31,340 bases of DNA from Chara braunii (Eukaryota > Streptophyta > Charophyceae > Charales > Characeae), in NCBI GenBank assembly GCA_003427395.1, contig BFEA01000257.1, positions 226,822 through 258,161 on the forward strand. Direction: 5' to 3'. Numbering within the stretch: the first letter of the stretch is position 1; each line of letters opens with the position of its first letter. Positions 19,260-28,042 of the stretch are shown here, in pieces. A model generated the notes under the pieces. It saw only the letters and a program-made list of their open reading frames with translations, had not been told where the DNA came from and did not search any database. A program made the position numbers and the translations under genes.

Positions 19260-19353
19260 GGGAAAAAAAATAAAAAAATAAAATAAAATAGAATTTGATG
19301 TTGGTGATGTTGGGCTTGTTAAATAGAACTTGTAGAGGTCTTTCGAACGTGCC

Positions 19354-20149
19354 ACACACGAGCTTACTGCGCCTTATGGGACTTCATATTTGAGATTTTT
19401 TTGATTCATCCTTGCGTTGTCAAGTCGGCTCGCCTGCACACTATGAAAGCTTGCCATTCCGTCAATCTCACATTAGGTCAATGCGACGCGGCAGACCCTC
19501 GATTGTGTAGTTCAACAATTAATATACCTTTTTCTTATTGCCCTTGTGGTATGTGGGGAGTTTATGTGTGGTCCCTCTCTTCCATTGCACCTGGATGTTC
19601 AGTGCGATGGAAATTGGATACGATTTTCCCATGGAAAGCTTTTGGACCTGCCAAATTCGACTTCCCGGGTTGTGGTTGGGATACAAACGACCTTGTCCTG
19701 CGGACGAAGGATGATATCATTCATCATGTCCCACTCCTCGGTGCGATGGCATGCGATTGTGTACAATGGTTGCTTTGGTCATTCTCATCTCCTTTGTATT
19801 TGATGTGCTGGTATATGGAAGGCGGCTGCTTTCCCTTTTTTTGTGCGGTAGGAGAGCGTTCTCCTCCATGTAATGAACGACATGGATCTCCTCCATTGTG
19901 ACTGTATCTTCGAGGATTTGAAGCTTCTCTCTTTGGACTTAAGGCCTATCTTTGTTTTTGGTGAAATTTTCATCGAAACTGTCGTATTTTTTTGAATTTT
20001 TTTTATTTTTATTTTTTTGTTCTTTTTTTGTGTGATATATATGTGCTTTAGAGTATATATGTAATCAGTTTTAACGTATTTAGATCAGTAATGAAAAAGT
20101 TGGCAAAAACATCGAATTTGGTGAAAATTTTGGTACACTCCAAAAGTTG
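19354..20149. other. Unassigned stretch with a 166-codon open frame
   Basis: A plus-strand frame 19401-19901 is open but Cys/Trp-rich and unrecognised (for example FPGCGWDTNDLVLRTKDD), so it is probably chance or an old element. From about 19980 the sequence becomes AT-rich, which may mark the approach to the organelle-derived insert that follows. Confidence 0.4.
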
Positions 20150-20566
20150 CACATGCTTTGAGAATACTGCGACATATTAGTAGTGTGTTGTTTCTTATTA
20201 CTAGAAATTTAAATTTTCACTCATTTTCAAAGATTAGTCCCAAAGTAGGTGCTTTGTTCACCTTCTTCACTCTAGTTACTGAAATTTTTTGGGAAAACTA
20301 CCATATGGGTTTGGGATGCTCGAAACACTTCCGTATAAATACTGCTATTGATCTATTTAGGTGCATTACGTTTTCTATTTTTTCTTACAGATGTAGCTTC
20401 TCTTTTTGTTTGTGTAGGTCTCATGAATATACCAATACTGAAATTCTTTGTAAATTGGTGGAGCACTTTGCATCAACCTTATAGTATTAGCCAATTTGGT
20501 ACATCAGTACATGTTTCTATGTTGCTACCCATCTTTCTGACTTATAGCGGGATTTCTTAGCATGAG
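20150..20566 (+). pseudogene. ccmC: Nuclear copy of mitochondrial ccmC (NUMT fragment)
   Basis: CcmC is a membrane subunit of the heme-delivery machinery for cytochrome c maturation, mitochondrially encoded in plants. In order the sequence gives SSVLFLITRNLNF, KVGALFTFFTLVTEIFW, then after a frame change WVWDARNTSV, a stop, LIYLGALRF, LMNIPILKFFVNWWSTLHQP and ISQFGTSVHVSM. The WVWDAR tryptophan-rich heme-handling motif and VNWW.TLHQP are hallmarks of CcmC. A deletion near 20285-20305, TAA after SV, a missing N terminus and a divergent C terminus ending at 20558-20560 show it is a decayed nuclear copy. Low GC fits organelle origin. Insert boundaries are not visible. Confidence 0.85.
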
Positions 20567-20746
20567 CGGTATCAAGAACTTCATTTAGTTGACACATGAT
20601 CATTGTATATGTAATCGTGGTCCCTATCTTCCCTCTATTTAGGATCCGACGAATTTAAACCACCAGTATACCCAGTACTCAATGTATGACTCTAAATTTT
20701 CTATTTTGCCCTGAAAGCGACTGGTATCACCTCTTGGAAAATTTAG

Positions 20747-20924
20747 GGTGGTACAAGTACTGACCTCTCATGGATTGAGCCCTGGACTTGCTGCCAGCAG
20801 AAAGATGAACATTAAGATGATGTTTTACTCATGGGCTACCCCAGAGAAACTATGTAGCAAGCCCGCCTATGTATCCCACCTCTTTTGCACACTAGATATA
20901 ACAACCAACAACAGTGAAAGAAAG
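20747..20924 (+). CDS. Candidate host exon, unknown protein
   Basis: An open frame between an acceptor-like AAAATTTAG|G and a strong donor GAAAG|GTACGT (925-930), ending in phase 0. It encodes about 59 non-repetitive residues, for example VVQVLTSHGLSPGLAASRK and KPAYVSHLFCTLDITTNNSE. A T-rich stretch ending in CAG follows 40 bp downstream (20964), so the donor may instead be chance. No family is recognised. Confidence 0.3.
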
Positions 20925-21666
20925 GTACGTAGTTTAATGTCTCTCTTTTTTTTCCTTTTTTCAGTTTTGCCCTGCCAGTATGACAGGGCGTAAAGCAGCT
21001 TCTGCGCCCGAAGTTGTGCAACCACATTGCATTTGCAAAAACAAAAAGTATATAATGACATACTAAACTAGGATTTTTAATTTTTATTTATTATTATTAT
21101 TAGTAAAAACTCTACTATCAAATTGTTTTTCCTTTCATTATCTTCCTACCACTACTCCTAAGAGAGGGGACCCCTGCAAGCATAAGGTCTTGCAAACGAG
21201 GTAAATCATATTCAACAATCTGTCGATAATTGCAACAATTCTTGTAAGATGCATTTAGGAAAGTGATAGGGGGACTTGCACTAAAAACAAGTACTGGTGG
21301 GGATTCTGAATCGTTTCTCCCCGCCCCCTTGCTGTGATGAAAGTAGGGAAGAAATGATTCACAATCCCCGCCAGTAATGTGTTGTTAGGGCATATTGAAT
21401 ATATCTGATTCCAATAACAACCAAAGCGAGGTAGGGTGTTCGGACCTTGAGCCTCTGAACTTCGTGTTTTTCTTTCTTTCTTTTTTCCAGCTCGAGCCCT
21501 GCCAGCAAGCAAGGCGTTGTGCATATTTTTTGTCCATGAATTTGTTTATACACGGAATCGACCACCGGGACAAGTAGGAGTTCATTCGCTTCTTTTCCTT
21601 GGGCCCAGTGGTGTCCTTCCCCATAGCACCACCAGGTTTTTCCGAGCCCCGAAAATCGAGGGTGGG

Positions 21667-21714
21667 GACAAGTTTATTTTTTTTCAAGGTCGGGGCCGTG
21701 TATTAGTGGTTTAA
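21667..21714 (+). repeat. Third, U6-less remnant of the 241-bp unit flank
   Basis: GACAAGTTTATTTTTTTTCA followed by AGGTCGGGGCCGTGTATTAG and TGGTTTAA parallels the unit flank GACAAAAACTTTCTGCAAGG CTGGGGCCGTCTACTAGCGG TTTAA seen at 18901-18945, but no U6 sequence follows. The flank therefore exists apart from the U6 body. Confidence 0.5.
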
Positions 21715-21789
21715 GTGTTAACTTGAACAACCTTTTTGTGTCAGGATTTAGTAAATTCGTGGAATGCAACCCAACTTCCTCGCAAGCGC

Positions 21790-22316
21790 GTGAGACTATC
21801 AGACTCTGCATCGACTACCACTTACTTAGCTGACAAACTCTTAAGAACTAATAAGAATACATATATTTTTTACGAGGGTCGATCTTCGTAGGAGTAATCA
21901 CCAGATCCACGTGACAACAAGAGATTAGCCAAAAAATGTCTTTCAGTCTCGTTTCAATATTATACGTTTACAGTGATGTTTTTTTGACTTGTTAATGTCC
22001 TCGTCGGCTTCAAGAAAACTACAAACATGAACTTCAATAATCGGTCAAAAACTTATGTTTTCATCTACTTTAATGATATCGTATTTTTCATACCTGCCCT
22101 AAGGGAGCAACATTGCAACACCTCTATGAGATCTTGAACCATTTGTCATGCGTTTACTTTGATATGAAGCTCAAAACGTGCCTCTTTGTCACTGATACAA
22201 TAAGTTTCCTTCACCGTTTTGTGCTTGTGCACGATCTTGATATAGACAACGCAAAAATCGTCGTCATTACTACATTGTCGACCCTTATTTGGTTTCATTT
22301 CCTTCATTGTTTCTAA
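21790..22316 (+). pseudogene. Gypsy-1 reverse transcriptase remnant
   Basis: ETIRLCIDYHLLS at about 21792 matches the gypsy RT box (R.CIDYR.LN). TYVFIYFNDIVFF at about 22050-22090 corresponds to the catalytic YLDD box with the first Asp changed to Asn. After a frame change, 22113-22316 reads HLYEILNHLSCVYFDMKLKT and ISFLHRFVLVHDLDIDNAK, the end of RT and the connection that normally reads FLG.VVS..GI..D..K. Several frame changes and stops are present. Confidence 0.75.
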
Positions 22317-23180
22317 AGTTGCTTGATACCTTCCTTACCTCATCGATAAGGATGCATCTTTTCAACATATTTCTTGACATGAGGATGTGCTCCACGATTT
22401 TGAAAATGTAGTTGTCATTACGAATCTACGAATCTTCCAGATTTTCACCACCTCTCTTTCTCATTACAAAAATATTTGAGCATGCAGCTTGGGTTGTCCT
22501 TTCTATAATTTGTTCCTTTGTGTCCCGATCGTTTATTTCCTTTTGCCTGATACCTTCTATTCTTGCTTTTTTGTCATTTCCAGATAGTATTGTTGCTTGA
22601 ACAATACACACGATGCGTCCCTGTCTAGCGATCACACCTTTATTCGTTACGATACACTTATCTCAAAAGATGAGATTGTCATGGAACGTGCTGGAAAACC
22701 TATACCATCTATGAGAGGGAGGTTTTGCCCTTTGTTTTTGCTACGAGACAGTGAAGTTATTAACTGTATGCTAGTTGAGAGACCTTACATACAACAATGT
22801 CGTTGTAACATTATAAATACTACACTCACCCCTCGATAGACATAATATGAACACAAGTTAGTCGGGTTCAACTTTACGGTCATGTTTTGGACAAGACTAA
22901 TTGGTTAGCATATGTGTCATCTGACCTTTTATTTATAACAATCAACTTACTTGGCCTTTTCATCATTATGTCTAAGAATTATGAGTGCGATCAGTATTGT
23001 TACCACTATTACATTTGCCCTAACTTTTCTAATGTTAATGAGGACCCTTTCTTGGAATACAACGATCTGTTGTTGTGACATCGATTTTGTGGTATTCATC
23101 CACCAAGTATGCATATTCCCTCTGCCGGTGAGGATGCGATTCGTGTTGTTGTTGAATATGACGATCAACGTGAAGTATAT
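22317..23180 (+). pseudogene. Gypsy-1 RNase H interval, too decayed to assign
   Basis: Its position between RT and integrase predicts RNase H. I see no clear TD..(A/S)..L or other RNase H motif. A short frame 22597-22839 is open (RYDTLISKDEIVMERAGKP) but is not diagnostic. Identification is by position only. Confidence 0.3.
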
Positions 23181-23189
23181 CATTTTGGT

Positions 23190-23625
23190 TTTTAGAAAAC
23201 CTATGATCTTGTGTTTGCATGGTCTTGTTAATTCAAGTACATATGGGAATGCTTTCACATATGCTGCACTTGCGAGGAAGTGAACAACTGAAATACCAAC
23301 CTTTTGTCTTGTTTAGACATTACATATCTCTATGTAACATTGATAGTTGAATTCCATGAATTTTATTAAACCTCTTACTGTTCGTGATAACAATGTACAT
23401 TATTGGTCCGTAATGATAATTTAAGGTGACCAACCTTTTTGAAGAGGATCATGGTGACCGATCGCCTCACTATTTGCGAAAAATTAATTTCATCCGACTA
23501 CGGTAGCTCTGCGATAAATGTAGTTAATATGTACTTTGATTATGTGGTGGTTTGCCACGGTTTGCCTTGGAGCATAATGTTTGATTTCGACTTGCATTTC
23601 ACTAGCTCGTTCTTGCGATGATTGC
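23190..23625 (+). pseudogene. Gypsy-1 integrase remnant
   Basis: ILCLHGLVNSSTYGNAFTYA then ALARK (about 23208-23281) aligns with the integrase H2C2 zinc-finger region (HD....GH.G..KTY..L), with one His lost. 23439-23621 encodes VTDRLTICEKLISSDYGSSA, NMYFDYVVVCHGLPWSIMFD and LHFTSSF, matching the catalytic core (D.LTK...F......A......V...HG.P..I.SDRD..F.S.F). The second catalytic Asp region is altered. Stops interrupt between the two parts. Confidence 0.8.
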
Positions 23626-24170
23626 ATGATATATATAACTTCATTTTGAATCATCCTATAATCTTCAAGGAAATGATCAAACTAAGATGAAAAACAAAAC
23701 TCCTAGCAACATGTTCAAAAAGTTAATTGTGCGTAAAAATGATTTAGATTTAAAAAACCTAAGTGAAGATGACTTACAAGTATGTCATTGCGCCTAACAC
23801 AGGAATATCGGATCATATCTCGATATAATTGTGACTTAAGATACCCCCTTTATGCAACTGTTGAATTCCTTCGGCCCTTGTGGATCCATCCCAATAATAT
23901 GTCATGCCTGGGATGAGGGAAGTAATGAGATTACCACTATTTTAGATTTCTCACACGCAGGTGTTACTGCTTTCTACTGTATAACAAAGAGTGTCAATTG
24001 ATCCTCAATGAGTCATGAATTCAGAGTTAGTGGTGAGCTACTTTTGTAATCATGCACGTCCATGTTGGAACTAGTTTGCTTTGCAAGTTTGGATGTCATT
24101 ACATTTGCTTCACTTTTGAAGAGGTGAAAATGTTGAATATTATAAATGCCCCCTCTTTATCCAAATGGAT
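23626..24170. other. AT-rich stretch, no recognised gene
   Basis: Directly follows the integrase core and may hold the lost C-terminal end of pol and a 3' LTR, but no motif or LTR repeat could be recognised. Confidence 0.4.
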
Positions 24171-24174
24171 GTTG

Positions 24175-24412
24175 ACGTGTAAGATTCTCAACAATTTGAA
24201 ATGGTAAAGATACCAAAAATTATGAACAACACTTTTTTTTTTTTTTTTTTTTTTAAGGGGAAGTGTTCAAAATTTTCAACACCTTGACTACTATAAAATT
24301 TTCATATTCTATATACTTATTGGCGTTGAAAATTCTAAAAACTTTGAAATGGTGAAGAGGCTGAAAAATCGAAATTCCTCTTAGTTTTTTTTTTTTTTTT
24401 TTTTTTTTTTAA
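24175..24412 (+). repeat. Two-copy repeat, each ending in a long T-run
   Basis: TTTGAAATGGTAAAGATACC (from 24195) parallels TTTGAAATGGTGAAGAGGCT (from 24343), offset 148 bp. Each copy is preceded by a GACGT/GGCGTTG and ATTCT motif and ends in 22-25 T followed by AAG. The shared layout suggests duplication of one T-tailed unit. Confidence 0.65.
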
Positions 24413-24597
24413 GACCACTACTACTTTGTGCATTCGGACGGTAAGTCACAAAAATAACATATTTCGAACAAGTCTGAGGCTCAAAGCAGTGGTGGAGGAC
24501 GGAAAAAAAAAAAACTCACAACCTACGTTGCGACTTGTAATCACCCCCGTACGAGTACGAGTTGTACTCATTTCTTGTACGCTACTCGTACTTGAGG

Positions 24598-24770
24598 CCC
24601 CGTACGACTTTTAAAATTTTTTTTACTGTTTTTATTTTTTGTCTCCAATTCTAATAAGAATCTGTAGATGGTGCTCGGACAAATGTTGCTTGTTTTGTGA
24701 TGTTACAACACAAATTTGTTTTTCGTATTTTTTGGATGACGTTTTTTTTTTGCGTACGGGTCGTACGGGG
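24598..24770 (+). mobile_element. MITE-like element with CCCCGTACGAC inverted ends
   Basis: CCCCGTACGAC at 24598-24608 has a perfect inverted partner GTCGTACGGGG at 24760-24770, enclosing 151 bp of AT-rich noncoding sequence with no coding capacity. Flanks on both sides contain further CGTAC/GTACG inverted motifs (ACTCGTACTTG left, CAAGTTCTCGTAC right), so the true ends may lie outside. No clean target duplication was found. AGGCCCCGTACG recurs at about 24817-24828. Confidence 0.55.
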
Positions 24771-25204
24771 ACGTACAAGTTCTCGTACAAATATTGCCTA
24801 TACGTTTCGTATGGAAAGGCCCCGTACGTGTACATGAACGGTAATGTAGCTTACAACTTCGATTCCATTTACCTCAGGGAAGAGCCCCATGGAGGTAAAA
24901 GTCACACCAATGATTTGAGGAATGTATCTTACCACTATGTATGGAATGTGACTAACAATGTTTTTTTTTTTCCTTCATTTTTTCATTTTTTGTGTTGTAC
25001 TAGTGCATTGCCAACAAGGTATGCCGTATTCCACGCTAGGCAACCATTTGCGTTGCTTACCTAAGACTTATACGAGTACTGTAGCGTCACACATCGAACC
25101 ACAATCACAACGTAAGGGATGTTTGTTGCTGATTGGACAGACGCCCTCACTGAGGGCACAATCACACTAGCATCTTATAAAATGTATGATTATCATAACG
25201 TTAG

Positions 25205-25245
25205 CTAGGCTACCAGAGTGGCCCCGGGCCGCTTGCTCAACCAGA

Positions 25246-25281
<36 letters not shown>

Positions 25282-25505
25282 NAAAAAAAAAACTTTAATT
25301 TTTATTTTAGATCTGGTAAAGAATTTTGATGTGACCCTGAAGCAAACGTTGTTCAATTTATGTTTTTGCATAACATAGTTTTTTTTTTGGATTTTTAAAT
25401 TTTTTTTTTTTTCTTTTTTTCTTTTTGCTAGGACCTTTCATGATCCTTGCACGACCTTGCAGTCGAGAAAATAGGGTGACCCGGGCGGCCCGGTTGGTAG
25501 CCTAG
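25205..25505 (+). mobile_element. hAT-like MITE with 8-bp target duplication
   Basis: A 301-bp element with perfect 11-bp terminal inverted repeats, CTAGGCTACCA at 25205-25215 and TGGTAGCCTAG at 25495-25505. An identical 8-bp direct repeat AACGTTAG flanks it at 25197-25204 and 25506-25513. The inverted similarity continues inward through GC-rich blocks (CCCCGGGCCGC / GGGCGGCCCGG). The interior has a long A-run (with one undetermined base at 25282) and T-runs, and no coding capacity. An 8-bp duplication is characteristic of hAT-class and a few other DNA transposons; the superfamily is inferred. Confidence 0.85.
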
Positions 25506-25513
25506 AACGTTAG

Positions 25514-26100
25514 TTTTTTTTTTTTTTTTTTTTTTTTTTTAATGCAACGGTCTTGAGGACTAGAAAAGAAAATACGATGAGACCTAGGCTCGACAAAACC
25601 CGATGCACAGTGAAATTAATTTTCCACAAACACATGATCATAGGTAGTGATGGTTTAAGGGAGGGTTGTTCAAATTTTCAGCATGTATGTTAATGTTTTA
25701 TATTGATGAACCCATTAACGTTCTCTCAATACCTTGTAGGGGCGTGAAAACTTCATTGACATTAAAATGAAAAGGAGACACCATTGTACTGATATGAAGG
25801 GAGACCCGATCAACGACTAAAATATAATGGACAATGGTCAAGGGTGGGTATCACATGCGGTTATGTTTCTATGTAGAGTGATTTTGATCATTCGATTAAC
25901 ATTTTTCGCTAATCCATTGACCTGTGTTCGAGAGAATGGGGGATTGTGATATCCGATCGAATGAGCTGACATTGTACCTGACCTTAAAACTATGAACCAT
26001 ATCCATGTCGATCTCTTCTATACCTAAGTGAATGAAGAGAAAAAAATTGATATACCAAGCCAACTTCGTGATATTTCGACTACTCATTGGGTATGCCTTG
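25514..26100. other. AT-rich stretch next to gypsy-2
   Basis: Starts with a T-run of about 28 immediately after the MITE target duplication. A 63-codon minus-strand frame (25896-26087) may be the far C terminus of gypsy-2 pol, but it has no diagnostic motif. Confidence 0.35.
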
Positions 26101-26107
26101 GTTTATT

Positions 26108-26299
26108 TTAAACAATGGTTAATGCAGTGGGTAGTAATAAAACATTAAACTCTCGTTGATTTACCAATATGAAAAAGACGTTGATGCCTGTCATATCAAT
26201 GCTAACTACTTGGAATGGTTGCTCTACTCTTGCATATACCATAATACAAGGCATTTGACTCGATGTTTTGTCTTGAATAGGCTTGATAATTTTGCACAA
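26108..26299 (-). pseudogene. Gypsy-2 integrase fragment
   Basis: CKIIKPIQDKTSSQ, then VEQPFQVVSIDMTGINVFF, matches the integrase stretch from the zinc-finger Cys pair (C..C...K) to the start of the catalytic core (P...W..VSID...G). The first catalytic Asp is present. The rest of the core is not recognisable below 26108. Confidence 0.6.
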
Positions 26300-26473
26300 T
26301 CAACATAAAAATTTCCCTGAATTAAATAATCATTCTATGCTAAAATTACATTCTAAATTTTAAATTTTCATTCGATCTTTAAAAATGTCATTTCAATTTT
26401 AAAATTTTTCGTCTTATTTGAAAATTTTCCTTCCTCGAATGGGGTAGCCCTTCTTATTTGAACTGAATGCTAG

Positions 26474-26649
26474 AGATGGAATGAAAGTCTGGATAAGTTC
26501 ATGGAATATTTTAATTGGACTGTCGTTTTAAGTAATGATTTTTAGTAATAAATAAGGTCATCCAATCTAAATTAGAAGATATTTGTTGTAGTAGAATGAA
26601 AGCTTAATTAAAAAAATTCATAAACTCATCCAGACTTTCATTCCATCTT
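26474..26649. repeat. Inverted repeat, about 31-bp arms
   Basis: AGATGGAATGAAAGTCTGGA..AGTT.ATG at 26474-26504 is matched in inverted orientation at 26616-26649 with only two or three differences, around a loop of about 110 bp that is AT-rich and noncoding. It lies inside the interval expected for gypsy-2 integrase, so it is either a small inserted hairpin element or an inverted duplication. Confidence 0.75.
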
Positions 26650-27477
26650 GAACAAATAGATGTAGTTGGAAGGAAAAACTCATATTTAGACAGGAACTTA
26701 TCAAATAAAACTGGAAATTTTAGAATTGGACGAACATTGAAATGATAATGTATATATATGAAGAAATTTTCTTTTATGGAATGTTTTTCCAACTTTCATT
26801 TCTCGTGGGAATTTTTTTGTTGATGAGTTTCACCTCATCACGAATACAAGACAAATACTAACTATTTTTCTCTTGGATTTTTTTTCATGAATTTTACCTC
26901 AAAGTGGACGACATCCTTTTCATGAGCGACTTTTGTCTTGTCAAATCATACCAAGGGGTACGAAATCGTTAACCAGTTAGAGCCCATATCGTTAAGTTGC
27001 TTTATTTTTTAAAGGCGAGCCTTATAGTGAAGGTTATGGTGAACCCGCTTTGTATCACGTGTACGTCCAACCTTATTGAGCATCGCCAGAGGTTCTCTGT
27101 TTAATCATCACAATGCAAGAGATCGGTCCATATTTTTGCCCTATCGACATTTGTTGTAAGACTGTTGTTTTATTGTGCCGATAAGTAACGAGTCCCGGTG
27201 AGGAGTTATGAAACTTTACTATCGTGAGATACTCATTCTTTGTTCGTTCAACATCTTGCATACTAGCTATGAGATTGAGTGATGTGAGACTTATAAAAGC
27301 TTACCCACGACATGAAACTTAACTCTACAGGGCGGGGCTCTTGTCCAACGAGGATCACCACCATTAGTAGAAAAGAAACAAGATCCTTCTAATAAGGATG
27401 ATAAAGGGATGTACATGAGGATAGGGAAGACGAAGATGAGGAGGAAGGGGAAGGGGCTAATGTGGTCACTATAAGCA

Positions 27478-27750
27478 TTAATTGGCCTGCTTAAGTGTTT
27501 GTCGACGACTCTCGCCAAAGTATTTGTACTCCCCTTTCAACGATCGTTGTGGCTTCCACATATTGAACTTCCATTTTGAAAGCTTTTTGGAAGGTTGTAA
27601 ACGTTTTAGTCCGTTGGCATTGATGTGCCGCTCTGAGGGGGAAAAATGAATATTGAAGTTGTAATCCTCCAATTGTGTCACCCACCTTCCCATCATGCCC
27701 GTGAAGTCGGTGTTATCTCTGAGGGATAGCAAAGGTTGATGATATATCAC
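27478..27750 (-). pseudogene. Gypsy-2 RNase H fragment
   Basis: Encodes HQPLLSLRDNTDFTGMMGRW followed by VTQLEDYNFNIHFSPSERHI and NANGLKRL, matching the end of Ty3/gypsy RNase H (DH..L..L......G...RW...L..Y.F.I...PG..N..AD.LSR). The catalytic Asp of the ADGLSR box is changed to Asn here (NANGLKRL). The frame runs in one phase for 90 codons. Confidence 0.85.
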
Positions 27751-28042
27751 AAGGATGAACCTATAACCATACAGGTAAGGGTGGAAGCTCAGGATCCGAA
27801 CATCACTGCTAGATACTCGTCTTTGTATGCTTAGTAGTTAGACTGCACTTGGTTCAACGTCTTCAGTGCATACTCGATGACACGCTGCTCTCCACCAACA
27901 TTGATGAACTCGCTTGCGGCTGCCAATCAGTGTCGAGAGTAAACTGCTTCGTCGGATCAGGTCGTGTAAATATTGGAATCGTCATTGGAGTCTCCTTGAG
28001 TCATTGAAAAACCGCCTCACATTCGACTTTCAGGTGAGGTCT

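Larger units (their letters stand above)
18872..19353 (+). repeat. 241-bp tandem repeat with U6-derived core (2 units)
   Basis: Each unit reads CTCCGAGTTTTGTTTGTG, CGACAAAAA, TTTCTGCAAGGCTGGGGCC, TCTACTAGCGGTTTAAAATT, U6 body, A-rich tract, then GATGTTGGTGATGTTGGGCT, TAGAACTTGTAGAGGTCTT and CGAACGTGCCAC. Corresponding bases are 241 bp apart. A 5' flank, a small-RNA body, an A-rich tract and a fixed 3' tail suggest a composite SINE-like unit or a duplicated retrocopy. The block is not T-terminated. Confidence 0.85.
21740..23625 (+). mobile_element. Decayed Ty3/gypsy LTR retrotransposon pol, plus strand
   Basis: Remnants in the Ty3/gypsy order RT, (RNase H), integrase lie in several phases over 1.9 kb. 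No LTRs, gag or protease are recognisable. The sequence is much more AT-rich than the LINE and PLE, and many differences from the family consensus are of C-to-T or G-to-A type, consistent with long-term methylation and deamination. It is inactive. Confidence 0.75.

Noticed and set aside
22947-23258. 103-codon minus-strand ORF
   Set aside because: It is antisense to the plus-strand gypsy-1 integrase zinc-finger region.
25205-25505. Possible CRISPR-like or satellite array from the A/T runs
   Set aside because: The runs are homopolymers inside a MITE with clean ends; no repeat-spacer pattern exists and the window is eukaryotic.
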